From: Oscillibacter sp. 1-3
GTDB lineage: Bacteria; Bacillota; Clostridia; Oscillospirales; Oscillospiraceae
Direction of reading: 5' to 3'
DNA: 64,000 bases
Assembly (NCBI RefSeq): GCF_000403435.2
Contig: NZ_KE159707.1
Span: 212,095-276,094, forward strand
Under the pieces are notes generated by a model, which saw only the letters and a program-made list of their open reading frames with translations, was not told the DNA's origin and did no database searches. The translations under genes were made by a program, and so were the position numbers. Shown piece after piece: positions 48,215-56,329 of the stretch; position 1 is the stretch's first letter; each line of letters begins with the position of its first letter.

Positions 48215-49141
48215 CTACTCCTCATAAATGGAATCAATCATCATCCTCATATCCGCTTCTGAAATTTCACCATAGATGCTACATTCCATATTGTCTATAA
48301 ACCACGCTGATACTAAAAGACTGTTATTGCTCATGATGTAATGCTCTATGTCATTTTTAACATAGATTGCAACATCTCCCTCGTCTTTTTCAATCCAACT
48401 TCCTTCTGGTTCGCTGTACACAGTTACCGATACGGTAATCGGCTTTTCTGATGACTCGCTTTTATATTTTGCTATAAACAGAGGATCATCGTCGTTAGGA
48501 AAAGCCTTTGATTCAAAGAATGTATATCCTTCCGGAATCCATTTTGGATAGACACTCTGGGTAATGTTCTCCTCTGTCAAAAGGTCTTTCAGCGTCTGAT
48601 CATCTCCCAGAAAAGCGCCGGATTCATACGCCGCATTTTGAGAAATGGTTGTTTCAGAACGGAATTGGAAAATATCCTGCGTCCACTCCGCGACCATCTT
48701 GAAGATGTTCACCTCAAGGGCGCTTGCAGCTGCCATGCAGAGGCCTGCCACAATCGCTGCAATGACCGCAATCCGCAGAACACGTTGAATGGCCCGCCTG
48801 GGCCGCCGGGGTCTCAAATCAGCCTGTCTTTCTTGCCCATTATTTTTGGTCTGTCCGTCTGGCACCATCTCACCGCATACCGAGGCAGCGCCCTTTTCTC
48901 CAGGTTGGTAGTTTTGCTGAAAATCTCTCCAGCCCGCGTCAACATCAAACTTTGAACATTCCGCTGTCTCTATTTCCCGCTGTGCGATCACCTCCATCAC
49001 GCAGGTAATAAACTCATCGTTTTTCGGCGTATCGGAATCCTCCAATTCAAAGTCAACCCGCAAAATTTGTTTCAATGTCTCTGTGCTGAGCCTGCTCAGA
49101 AAAGGATATGGGCTATTCTTATCATGATCAAGGTCAGGCAT
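48215..49141 (-). CDS. DUF4367-type membrane protein, probable anti-sigma factor
   Basis: 308 residues. The N-terminal 120 are cytoplasmic and charged, then comes one membrane helix (RVLRIAVIAAIVAGLCMAAASALEV, about 120-144), then an extracytoplasmic part with YPKWIPEGYTFFESKAF, the DUF4367 signature. Such proteins sit beside ECF sigma genes and are presumed anti-sigma factors. The gene is 66 bases downstream of the sigma gene, and the gap carries a promoter-like sequence shared with the divergent gene at 50367, implying separate sigma-driven expression. Confidence 0.75.
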   Translation of the reverse strand: MPDLDHDKNSPYPFLSRLSTETLKQILRVDFELEDSDTPKNDEFITCVMEVIAQREIETAECSKFDVDAGWRDFQQNYQPGEKGAASVCGEMVPDGQTKNNGQERQADLRPRRPRRAIQRVLRIAVIAAIVAGLCMAAASALEVNIFKMVAEWTQDIFQFRSETTISQNAAYESGAFLGDDQTLKDLLTEENITQSVYPKWIPEGYTFFESKAFPNDDDPLFIAKYKSESSEKPITVSVTVYSEPEGSWIEKDEGDVAIYVKNDIEHYIMSNNSLLVSAWFIDNMECSIYGEISEADMRMMIDSIYEE

Positions 49142-49148
49142 ATTGAAA

Positions 49149-49192
49149 CCTCCTTATTATTATAGTGTCTGGAAAACCTCAAAAGCGGACAA
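49149..49192 (-). promoter_or_regulatory. Candidate ECF-sigma promoter P1 (anti-sigma gene)
   Basis: Read on the minus strand: TTGTCCG, 14 bases, CCAGACACTATA, then AGGAGG. It matches the 44-bp sequence at 50173-50216 at 37 of 44 positions with no gaps, including an uninterrupted 16-base block. Conserved -35-like (TTGTCCG) and -10-like (GACACTATA) boxes about 16 bases apart fit an ECF promoter. Confidence 0.65.
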
Positions 49193-49207
49193 CATTTTGA
49201 AAAAATT

Positions 49208-49690
49208 TTATTTTCCCAGCAGTTCCCGCAATTTCTGCTCCGCCCGCTTTGCCCGTTTCCGGCAGGCCTCCACAGTCGTGTCCAATGCTTTCGCCGCCTC
49301 CGAGTATGTATAGCCGTCGACCGCCAGGAGCTTGAGCAAATGCAAGTCCTGCCGGTCGATCAGCCCCTCGTACTCCAGTTCAACGTTAATGGGGTCCTCG
49401 CTTTTCCCCAAGGCCTCCTCCGGCACTTCATCCACATTGGCAAGCAGATCTTTCCATCTCTCTCGTTCACGAACACGGTTCTTAATCACATTTTTTGTAA
49501 TTTTCCGCAGCCATGTCTTTGGGTATTCAATCTCTTTTTCCTGGATCGTCTCCCATGCCACACGGAATGTCTCCTGCACGACCTCTTCCGCTGAATGATA
49601 ATCTACAAATTGACAGGCGTAGAGAAGGAGAACTTTTGAATACTGGTGATACCATGCTTCTAGCAACAGATGTTTCTCTTGACCGCTCAA
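49208..49690 (-). CDS. ECF-type RNA polymerase sigma factor
   Basis: 160 residues from TTG 49690, seven bases after GGAGGGGG. An upstream ATG (49738) has no ribosome-binding site and would overlap the preceding gene. Region 2 contains YACQFVDYHSAEEVVQETFRVAWETI with EYPKTWLRKITKNVIKNRVR; region 4 has LLKLLAVDGYTYSEAAKALDTTVEACRKRAKRAEQKL. It directs RNA polymerase to an alternative promoter class, probably the two 44-bp sequences at 49149 and 50173. The DUF4367 protein downstream is its likely antagonist. Confidence 0.85.
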   Translation of the reverse strand: MSGQEKHLLLEAWYHQYSKVLLLYACQFVDYHSAEEVVQETFRVAWETIQEKEIEYPKTWLRKITKNVIKNRVRERERWKDLLANVDEVPEEALGKSEDPINVELEYEGLIDRQDLHLLKLLAVDGYTYSEAAKALDTTVEACRKRAKRAEQKLRELLGK

Positions 49691-49715
49691 AGCAATACCC
49701 CCTCCGGCATTTTCT

Positions 49716-50048
49716 CTATTTTGTGTCGTTGAAGTCATTGCATACCGCAATTAGGCGCCCGATAAACTCAACATACGCGGCGGGCTTGTCCGCCAGCTGT
49801 TCGGAGATCATTTTGATCTCAGCCTGTACGGAATCCTGATACAGGAAATAGTCCATGGTGACGCCCAGCCTGTCCGCCATATTCCGCAGTGTGAACGCAC
49901 TGGGGGCCTTCCTCTCAGTTTCAATGGCGGCGCAGAAGGGCAGGCTGATTCCCGCCTTTTCCGCGAATTTCTCCTGGGTCAAACCGTTCTGCGCCCGGTA
50001 CTTTTTTATGTTTTCACTGACTGTTTTCAGGAACTCCTGTTTTTCCAT
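49716..50048 (-). CDS. XRE-family regulator upstream of the sigma factor
   Basis: 110 residues from ATG 50048 (a GTG two codons earlier is possible). Residues about 5-65 are a Cro/C1 HTH (ENIKKYRAQNGLTQEKFAEKAGISLPFCAAIETERKAPSAFTLRNMADRLGVTMDYFLY). The C-terminal helix may dimerise. It ends 25 bases before the sigma factor start and is likely the first gene of that operon. It is read divergently from the 50367 gene. Confidence 0.8.
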   Translation of the reverse strand: MEKQEFLKTVSENIKKYRAQNGLTQEKFAEKAGISLPFCAAIETERKAPSAFTLRNMADRLGVTMDYFLYQDSVQAEIKMISEQLADKPAAYVEFIGRLIAVCNDFNDTK

Positions 50049-50172
50049 GCTCACGCCCCCGTTCTATGGGTAACAATTGTATTTCCAATAGAACGGTGTT
50101 TGAAGCGACTATTTATAATTTTATTATTATCTATGGTATAATTCAAGCGATACAAAAATTTTTCTGCGAGTT

Positions 50173-50216
50173 TTGTCCGGTTTTTCGGTTTTCCAGACAC
50201 TATATATATTAGGAGG
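50173..50216 (+). promoter_or_regulatory. Candidate ECF-sigma promoter P2 (secreted repeat protein)
   Basis: TTGTCCG, 14 bases, CCAGACACTATA, then AGGAGG, nearly identical to P1. It lies 150 bases upstream of the 50367 start. After AGGAGG, a 20-codon frame opens at ATG 50219 (METCDPTPPG..., stop 50281), with poor spacing from the ribosome-binding site; it could be a leader peptide. Confidence 0.65.
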
Positions 50217-50366
50217 CCATGGAAACCTGCGATCCCACACCACCGGGGGCACGAAAGGAGCAGTCCAATGCAGTAAGGTGAACATACAAAACGGTAAGAA
50301 TCATTTCCATCATTTTTGGTCAGAGAAAGATTCCCAATTCAAGAAAGGCTGCAGAGGAAAGTCAAG

Positions 50367-51605
50367 ATGAAGAAAAAAAAATGTATAATTGCAATTATTA
50401 TGGTTGCAATTCTCACATTGTCTATTACGGCATCTGCGTATTTTGCAGATGTTTATGCAGAACACTGGTTTACAGATTTATGGATTTATGGTTCTTCTAC
50501 TATTGAACCCAACACCGATTCTGGGCTATCAGAACTGTATGCTCAGGTGAGCATTCAGGATGGTGACCTAAACGAGTATGGTTTCAATAACAGAACAGTG
50601 AAAAATCCCACTATATCTAGGATGAAAGTAACTGCATCAGCAAGGAAGTCGTCTATACCTCCCGAGGTTGCAGAACTTATAATTGTAGCGTATGGTCACA
50701 TTAAGTATATGACGAAGTATGGAGAGCAAAAGGACTATTGGACTGACGATGATGCCTTTTTCACGAGTGAATATTATACCTCCGGTGTAGCAGAAAAGGA
50801 TAATTCTTATAATAGAGAAATTGGTGTTCTATATAACGAAACTCGTGCTAATTATATTTTTGAAAAATTTGGAATGAATCCAACGCAGTATGTATATGCG
50901 TGTGATTTTGACTTGCTTGAATACACGGAAGTGGATGAATACCTGTCGATTCGTGAATATATGAATATTCAAAATGGAACTACTACGCCATCTTTCTTCA
51001 TTAAAGATAATACTATTTTTGGCGTATGCCAAGATGTTACAGCCATGAACTATATATATGAGTTTATGAAAGATTCAGACGGGAAATGGATCTTGCGCAA
51101 TACGCAAAGACTTCAGGATGTTGGCCGCTATCAGGACCTATTTCAGTCTTTTTCTGACTATCAGGCAACTGTAAATAAAACAGTTGTTTCCAAGGAAGAA
51201 AGAAACGATTATAATGAAGCAGTTCCTTCTTCGGAGGAAGTGAGAAACGATTATAATAAAACTCGGGCCGATTATATTTTTGAATCATTTGGTATGGATT
51301 CAAGGCAGTATGTTTGTGCGAGCGATTATGAGTTGCTCAATTATGTAGAGACTGATGATTACTCACTGATTCGGACATCTATGAACATTTTTAAGGGCAC
51401 CTCTATACCAGCGTTCTTCATGAAGGATAATACTATCTTTGGTGTATGTCAGGATGCTGAGGCCATAAATTATATGTATGAGTTTGTGAAAGATTCAGAC
51501 GGGAAATGGGCCTTGCGCAATACGCAAAAACTTCAGGATGTTGGCCGCTATCAGGACGTATTTCAGTCTTCCTCTGACTATCAGACAAAGTCCAATAAAT
51601 CATAA
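50367..51605 (+). CDS. Secreted protein with a duplicated ~113-residue domain
   Basis: 412 residues; ATG with AGAGGAAAG upstream. Signal peptide KKKKCIIAIIMVAILTLSITASA. The middle and C-terminal parts are two copies of one domain, each starting N-x-TRA-x-YIFE-x-FGM and containing FF-x-KDNTIFGVCQD and KDSDGKW-x-LRNTQ-x-LQDVGRYQD. The copies span about residues 157-275 and 312-408 and are nearly identical in stretches at the DNA level, so the duplication is recent. The domain is not recognised. A sigma-type promoter (50173-50216) links it to the divergent sigma operon. Confidence 0.75.
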   Translation: MKKKKCIIAIIMVAILTLSITASAYFADVYAEHWFTDLWIYGSSTIEPNTDSGLSELYAQVSIQDGDLNEYGFNNRTVKNPTISRMKVTASARKSSIPPEVAELIIVAYGHIKYMTKYGEQKDYWTDDDAFFTSEYYTSGVAEKDNSYNREIGVLYNETRANYIFEKFGMNPTQYVYACDFDLLEYTEVDEYLSIREYMNIQNGTTTPSFFIKDNTIFGVCQDVTAMNYIYEFMKDSDGKWILRNTQRLQDVGRYQDLFQSFSDYQATVNKTVVSKEERNDYNEAVPSSEEVRNDYNKTRADYIFESFGMDSRQYVCASDYELLNYVETDDYSLIRTSMNIFKGTSIPAFFMKDNTIFGVCQDAEAINYMYEFVKDSDGKWALRNTQKLQDVGRYQDVFQSSSDYQTKSNKS

Positions 51606-52043
51606 AAAGGCGAGAGCTTACAACGCTTCGCTCAGGGATGGACCAACTCTAAAGACGGCACGAAACTGCTGGCGGCGTTCGCTGTAATGACCAATAGCAG
51701 GACAACCACGCTTTGTTAGAGGGAAATCTTCTCGATGCCACATTATGTGAGACAAATATAGATGAGGAAAAATCCGCTGTTTGGATGAAATTTTGTCTTG
51801 AATTGAGACATTTCGGAGTGAAGAACACCCGGATTTTATAACCCATGCGGAGGCGGTTGCCCGAGGCTGGCTCTGACCGACGGGGCGAAACGTATTGTCC
51901 AGCCAGTGGTGTTTCACCACTGGCTGGCTCCTTTATGTATTGCGGTCTTCTATTTGTTCCTTAATACAGCTATTAAAACAATAATCCAGCTTTAATTTCT
52001 ATCAAATTGAGGCAAATTCCGACTGTCAACGCCAATTTGAAAT
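51606..52043. other. Gene-free region with terminator, left of IS21
   Basis: About 440 bases without a supported gene. It includes the terminator at 51899-51927 and palindrome site B at 52002-52013 (TCAAATTGAGGC). The left end of the IS21 element follows. Confidence 0.5.
51899..51927 (+). terminator. Intrinsic terminator
   Basis: Perfect 13-bp stem CCAGCCAGTGGTG/CACCACTGGCTGG with a TTT loop, then CTCCTTTATG. It lies about 295 bases after the 50367 gene. Confidence 0.75.
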
Positions 52044-52098
52044 TGTAAGAAAACGCCGAAGAAATTTTGTAGTTTTTCGGCGGGGGGGGGTAACAGAA

Positions 52099-52896
52099 TC
52101 AGTTATTTCCTTGCAGGAAAAGAGTATTTACGATTTGCTGTTTCTGGCGCATAAATTCCTTGCGCTCCTTCAGGCGGTAAGACTCACCCTTGATGTTGAT
52201 AACGGTGCAGTGATGCAGTACACGATCCAGGATGGCGGAGGCGATGGTGACGTCGGCAAAGACCTCGTTCCACTGGGAGAAGGTTTTGTTGGAGGTGAAG
52301 ACGGTGGATGTTTTCTCGTACCGCCTGGCAATGAGCTGAAAGAACAGGTTTGCACCCTGGATGTCCATGGGGAGGTAGCCGATTTCGTCGATGATGAGCA
52401 TCCTGTACTTGGCCAGAACCTTGAGCTTGTCCGGCAGACGGTTCTCAAAATGGGCCTTCTTGAGCTGTTCAATGAGCTGGTGGCAGTTGATGTAGTAGGT
52501 GGAGAAACGGTGCTGTGCCGCCACCAGGCCCAAAGCGGAGGCCAGATGGGTCTTGCCCACGCCGGGCGGGCCGAGGAAGACCACATTCTCCCCGTTTTCC
52601 AGGAAGCGCATGGTAGCCAACTCATCGATCTGGCGCTTGTCGATGGAGGGCTGGAAAGAGAAATCGAAGTCGTCCAGGGTTTTCTTAATGGGAAAGCCAG
52701 ACATCTGGATCTGCTTCTCATAGGCCCGTCTCCGCTTGGATTTGGCTTCTTCTGAGAAAATGTGATCCAAAACCTCCACAATGTTGAGCTTGTCCGCCAC
52801 CGCCCGTTCCAGGTAGTTGTCCAGAATCTCCAGGGTGTTTTTCATTTTAAGGGCTTCCAGGTTTTCCCTCAGCCTGTCCATAGTAAATTCAGTCAT
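52099..52896 (-). CDS. istB: IS21 helper ATPase IstB
   Basis: 265 residues from ATG 52896, overlapping the end of istA by eight bases. It is an AAA+ protein of the DnaC/IstB type: Walker A GPPGVGKTHLASALG, Walker B RMLIIDEIGYLP, and the IstB-type N-terminal helical region. It activates the transposase and selects targets. Confidence 0.93.
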   Translation of the reverse strand: MTEFTMDRLRENLEALKMKNTLEILDNYLERAVADKLNIVEVLDHIFSEEAKSKRRRAYEKQIQMSGFPIKKTLDDFDFSFQPSIDKRQIDELATMRFLENGENVVFLGPPGVGKTHLASALGLVAAQHRFSTYYINCHQLIEQLKKAHFENRLPDKLKVLAKYRMLIIDEIGYLPMDIQGANLFFQLIARRYEKTSTVFTSNKTFSQWNEVFADVTIASAILDRVLHHCTVINIKGESYRLKERKEFMRQKQQIVNTLFLQGNN

Positions 52897-54094
52897 ACAG
52901 CACCTCGTCATATCTGGATAAATCGGAGGGCTTCAAGGGGAAATCTATTACTTTGCCCTGTTCCAGCAGAACATTTTCCGCATCTATTGTCTGTTTCAGC
53001 GTAATCCTTCTATAGTGCTGAGGATTGACAACCATGTCCTTCCTTTGATACGATATTCGATGCAGAGCGATCTGCTTTCCCTCATAGTAGGCGGCCAGCA
53101 TACTGTCGAGGGCCACGACTGCCACATCTTTGCCGATGTACTCCGCTGGCACGGAGTACTGATTCCCGGCGTATGAGATGAGGCAGTCTTTTTGTACCCG
53201 CCTAAGGTTGATCTTGTCGATGATGTACTCACGGGAAAGAGGACTCAGCCCCTCTTTTTGCAGCCGTTCAAAGGGAATCTCGTTGGTGGTGGCATGGACT
53301 TTGCCATTGACCTTATTACACCAAGCCAAGGCTTGTCCATTCAAATCTGCCAGGCTGTTGTACTTGATCCCGACCATGAAGTTGTCCCGCACAAACTGCA
53401 CCGTCCGCTCCACTTTTCCTTTCGTCTGACCACGATATGGCCGGCACAGGATGGGTTTGAATCCATAGAATCCCGCGAAGTCCTCAAACTGCCGGTTTAG
53501 TGTGGAGTCCTCCTGCTTCAAAAGCCGCTTGATGACTACCTGCTTCATGTTATCGTACAGAATCTCCTCCGGGTAGCCTCCGAAATACCGAAACGCGTTC
53601 TGATGGCACCGTATCAACGTGTTTGTGCTCATATCTGTGACAAATTCGATGTACCGCATCCTTGAGTACCCCAGAATCATGAGAAAGCAGTACAGCTTCT
53701 TCCACTTTCCGTCCTCGTATACCAGGTGATCCTCGAAGAATCCCCAGTCCATCTGCCCTTGCTTTCCTGGCATCGTCTCAAACCGCACCGTTGCTTTCTC
53801 ATTCAAGTCCATCTTCCGGCTGCTCACATACGCCTTGACAATACTGTAACCTCCGTCAAACCCCATCTCCCGCAGCTTCTCCAGTATCCGCAACGCTGAA
53901 TACGGCGCCTCTTCCAGCCACTCGTCCACGATCTGCTTGTACGGGTCCATCTTTGTTGGCTTGGGTTCGCTCAATGTGTACTCCGGCTTCTGCGGCGATT
54001 CCGCGTACCGCTTTGCCGTCCGCGGGTCCATGTGGTACTTCCGTCCCAGCTCCACATAGCTCAGCCCTTTTTGTCTGTCGCTTCGGATATCCAT
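52889..54094 (-). CDS. istA: IS21 transposase IstA
   Basis: 401 residues from ATG 54094, eight bases after AAAGGAG. It has an N-terminal HTH (GLSYVELGRKYHMDPRTAKRYAE), a DDE catalytic core beginning QMDWGFFEDHLVYEDGKWKK, a conserved RPYRGQTKGKVERTVQFVR segment carrying the catalytic glutamate, and a C-terminal beta-barrel region. No internal stops, so the element may be active. Confidence 0.93.
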   Translation of the reverse strand: MDIRSDRQKGLSYVELGRKYHMDPRTAKRYAESPQKPEYTLSEPKPTKMDPYKQIVDEWLEEAPYSALRILEKLREMGFDGGYSIVKAYVSSRKMDLNEKATVRFETMPGKQGQMDWGFFEDHLVYEDGKWKKLYCFLMILGYSRMRYIEFVTDMSTNTLIRCHQNAFRYFGGYPEEILYDNMKQVVIKRLLKQEDSTLNRQFEDFAGFYGFKPILCRPYRGQTKGKVERTVQFVRDNFMVGIKYNSLADLNGQALAWCNKVNGKVHATTNEIPFERLQKEGLSPLSREYIIDKINLRRVQKDCLISYAGNQYSVPAEYIGKDVAVVALDSMLAAYYEGKQIALHRISYQRKDMVVNPQHYRRITLKQTIDAENVLLEQGKVIDFPLKPSDLSRYDEVLYD

Positions 54095-54221
54095 CCACTG
54101 TGCTCCTTTCATTTTCTGACTCCCTTTCCGGGCTCTTTCTCGCCCTGATTGGGAGTCTATCTTTTTCCCTTCACCTCCGCCACTAAACTACATTTTTTCC
54201 TCGGCGTTTTCTTACATTTTA

Positions 54222-55565
54222 TCACTGGCGCTGACACTCCTGCCCAATTTTGACTGCCTCCTCCATTTTGGACAGATTGCTTTCAATCCGAGCACACAGG
54301 TTCATCTCCTGGCGCAGAGGCCGCAACAGGTTCGTAATACTGGCAATCTCCTCTTTGATGGCATCTTCGCTGTGTCCAGTCCGGCGGAGCCCATAAAGGC
54401 TGCGGCGATAATCGGTCAATGCGTCGATCTTCGCTTGCAGGGCGTCATACTGCATAGAAAGTTGTTCCGCAGTCTCAATATGCTTTTTTGTCAAGTAGAG
54501 AAATTCCTGCTGGCAACGGTCGAATTTCAAAATCTCCTCTCGCAGCAAAAAAGCCGCCCGGTTTTTCGGACGGCGTTTGGGGACAGCTCCCAGCAGATAC
54601 AAGTATTTGAAATAGAGGGCGCGGAAGCCCGTGAGCTTCCGCGGCTTGTACCGGGGTATCCCGCCCCGGACACGGTAGCGGCAGCCGGGCGTCAGGAACG
54701 GGGAGCGAATGGGAAGCCTGGGCAGTTCAAGCAGCGGGACCTCGCCGGAGCGGATGGCCGCAAGGCGGGATTGGATCTCCGTCTCCGTATAGCCCGCGCC
54801 CAGACTGTCCAAACGAATATTCCGCTCTCCCCAGGCGGGCCTTATGGCGGTGTGCTTGACATTGGGGCCGCGCTTTACGGTATAGCCCCGCCGCCGCAGC
54901 TCCTTCCAAAAGGTCTCCATGGTGTAGGCCTCCCGCAGGGCACAGTCTATGTCCTGCCGGATCAGATCCCGGCTGGTGGGCTTTCCGTGTCTGCCCGCCT
55001 CCCACTCGGCCCGCTGCATTGTTCCACGGCTTGCTTCCTCTGGTTCTATTACCGAGAGACCATGGGAGAGGCAGATCGCGTCCGACGTTCCGCGGATGCC
55101 TACGCCGTCCCCTCCGAAATAATCTTTCAGCTGGTCCCGGTACATGCTGCCGTTCACAAAGGAGACAGAGTTGAAAATCACATGATTGTGCAAGTGCGCT
55201 TTATCCAGGTGGGTGGTTACGACGGCTTCATAGCGGTCTCCCAGCAGGCGTCGGACAAACTCCGTGCCCACGGCGTGGGCTTCCTCCGGCGTAACCTCGC
55301 CGGGGGCAAAGCTCTGGATAATGTGATAACCCTGCCGGATTCGCTCACGCTTTCCCCAGCGTTCCTTGGTCTCCCGCATATCCTGATAGGCCCTGGTGAT
55401 CTCACAGTTGATTCCGGTCTCAAAACAGGTCTGTTCCGTCTTGTCCTGGTTCATGGTGTAGCGGAGGGCATCGGAGAGGGAGAGGGTGGTTTTCTCCCGA
55501 TTCTGCGCGTACCCCACCGCCTTGTCAAGCCGCTTATGGATGACAATAATTTTGGTATATGCCAC
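54222..55565 (-). CDS. MobP-type relaxase (VirD2/MobA-like)
   Basis: 447 residues, GTG start directly after the mobC stop. N-terminal relaxase domain: ALRYTMNQDKTE, then RQGYHIIQSFAPGEVTPEEAHAVG with the catalytic region, and THLDKAHLHNHVIFNSVSFVNG with the HxH-N metal motif. The C-terminus is a coiled coil. It nicks the oriT of the larger element; that oriT was not located but should lie near mobC. It belongs to a different relaxase family from the one at 34088, so two mobilisable units are present. Confidence 0.9.
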   Translation of the reverse strand: MAYTKIIVIHKRLDKAVGYAQNREKTTLSLSDALRYTMNQDKTEQTCFETGINCEITRAYQDMRETKERWGKRERIRQGYHIIQSFAPGEVTPEEAHAVGTEFVRRLLGDRYEAVVTTHLDKAHLHNHVIFNSVSFVNGSMYRDQLKDYFGGDGVGIRGTSDAICLSHGLSVIEPEEASRGTMQRAEWEAGRHGKPTSRDLIRQDIDCALREAYTMETFWKELRRRGYTVKRGPNVKHTAIRPAWGERNIRLDSLGAGYTETEIQSRLAAIRSGEVPLLELPRLPIRSPFLTPGCRYRVRGGIPRYKPRKLTGFRALYFKYLYLLGAVPKRRPKNRAAFLLREEILKFDRCQQEFLYLTKKHIETAEQLSMQYDALQAKIDALTDYRRSLYGLRRTGHSEDAIKEEIASITNLLRPLRQEMNLCARIESNLSKMEEAVKIGQECQRQ

Positions 55566-55871
55566 TCAAAGGGCCTCCTTCACCAGCCGCCACGCTTGCC
55601 GGACCAGCTGCACCGCCTCGTCAATCTCGGCTTGCGTCACCGTTTTTGCAGCATTGGTATTGTGGGCAATCTGATTCACGTTATTTCCAATCGCTGACAG
55701 CTCCCGCAGCAGTGCGGCATAGGTGTCGGGCGGACGTGGCCGAAGCTGTACACCCATTACCAACTTTCGCAGCGTCGGTTCCATTTTCAGCCCCGTGGTA
55801 TCCGACAGAGCTTTCAGATGGGCATACTCGGCGGCATTCAGCCGCAGGGTGATGGTTTTGTAGGGTCTCAT
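55566..55871 (-). CDS. mobC: MobC-type relaxosome protein
   Basis: 101 residues from ATG 55871, behind GGAGG. The N-terminal RPYKTITLRLNAAEYAHLKALSD is a ribbon-helix-helix; the C-terminal IGNNVNQIAHNTN is the MobC signature. It binds oriT with the relaxase. It overlaps the preceding gene by four bases and abuts the relaxase GTG. Confidence 0.85.
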   Translation of the reverse strand: MRPYKTITLRLNAAEYAHLKALSDTTGLKMEPTLRKLVMGVQLRPRPPDTYAALLRELSAIGNNVNQIAHNTNAAKTVTQAEIDEAVQLVRQAWRLVKEAL

Positions 55872-56266
55872 CGTGTGGGAGCCTCCTTTCTCTGCCTGGA
55901 GCATGTAACTGGCCTGGGCACAGTTTTCCCCGCCGCTCTTGCCCTCCAGTAGTTCGGATGGTATTTCTCAATGGTGCGGTTGATTTCTTTTTCAAACCCC
56001 TCTTTGTCTTTAATACGCTCCGGGAGCTTCCACATCCCACGATCCAGCAGCTCCCGGAGTACCACCTGCTCACAGCAGTCCTCTTCAAAGCAGAGGTATC
56101 CGCCATCCCGAAACCCGCATTTGCGGGCATTCGAGGACAGATACAAAGCAGCTGTGGGTTCCACTATGATTCCGCCGTGTCCCGGCGTTGTCACAAGATA
56201 GATTCCAGGATACAACGTATCGCAGCTCTGTATTTCACCCCATGGCGAAAAACTGGGTTCTCTCAT
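55868..56266 (-). CDS. Conserved mobile-element protein of unknown function (132 residues)
   Basis: ATG behind AAGGAGG. IYLVTTPGHGGIIVEPTAALYLSSNARKCG and GGYLCFEEDCCEQVVLRELL suggest a compact alpha/beta protein acting on or sensing a small substrate; similar proteins (W...T..HGG pattern) are encoded on Firmicute conjugative elements. Its stop overlaps the mobC start, so it is the first gene of a mobilisation operon with mobC and the relaxase. Palindrome site C lies about 30 bases upstream. Confidence 0.6.
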   Translation of the reverse strand: MREPSFSPWGEIQSCDTLYPGIYLVTTPGHGGIIVEPTAALYLSSNARKCGFRDGGYLCFEEDCCEQVVLRELLDRGMWKLPERIKDKEGFEKEINRTIEKYHPNYWRARAAGKTVPRPVTCSRQRKEAPTR

Positions 56267-56293
56267 TTACGACCTCCTTAAATTAAATACACA

Positions 56294-56314
56294 TCAAATT
56301 GAGGGATATTTTGC
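56294..56314. promoter_or_regulatory. Recurring intergenic palindrome, site C
   Basis: TCAAATTGAGGGATATTTTG followed by C: the right arm and flank are identical to site D (57292). It lies 28 bases upstream of the 55868-56266 gene's start codon. Confidence 0.55.
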
Positions 56315-56329
56315 TTGAATATATTGGGA

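Larger units (their letters stand above)
52044..54216 (-). mobile_element. IS21-family insertion sequence
   Basis: Inverted ends TGTAAGAAAACGCCGA (52044-52059 and, as complement, 54216-54201) continue imperfectly for some 35 bases. The element contains istA and istB on the minus strand and measures 2,173 bp. No clear 4-8 bp target duplication flanks it, so one flank may have been rearranged. It lies six bases downstream of the MobP relaxase stop codon, separating that module from the sigma-operon region. Confidence 0.85.

Noticed and set aside
49208..49750. Upstream starts (49750, 49738) for the ECF sigma gene
   Set aside because: They lack a ribosome-binding site and would overlap the XRE gene; TTG 49690 has GGAGGGGG at proper spacing and no overlap.
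52044..54216. Target-site duplication for the IS21 copy
   Set aside because: Flanking bases (GAAAT on the left, TTTTA on the right) do not match, so none is claimed.
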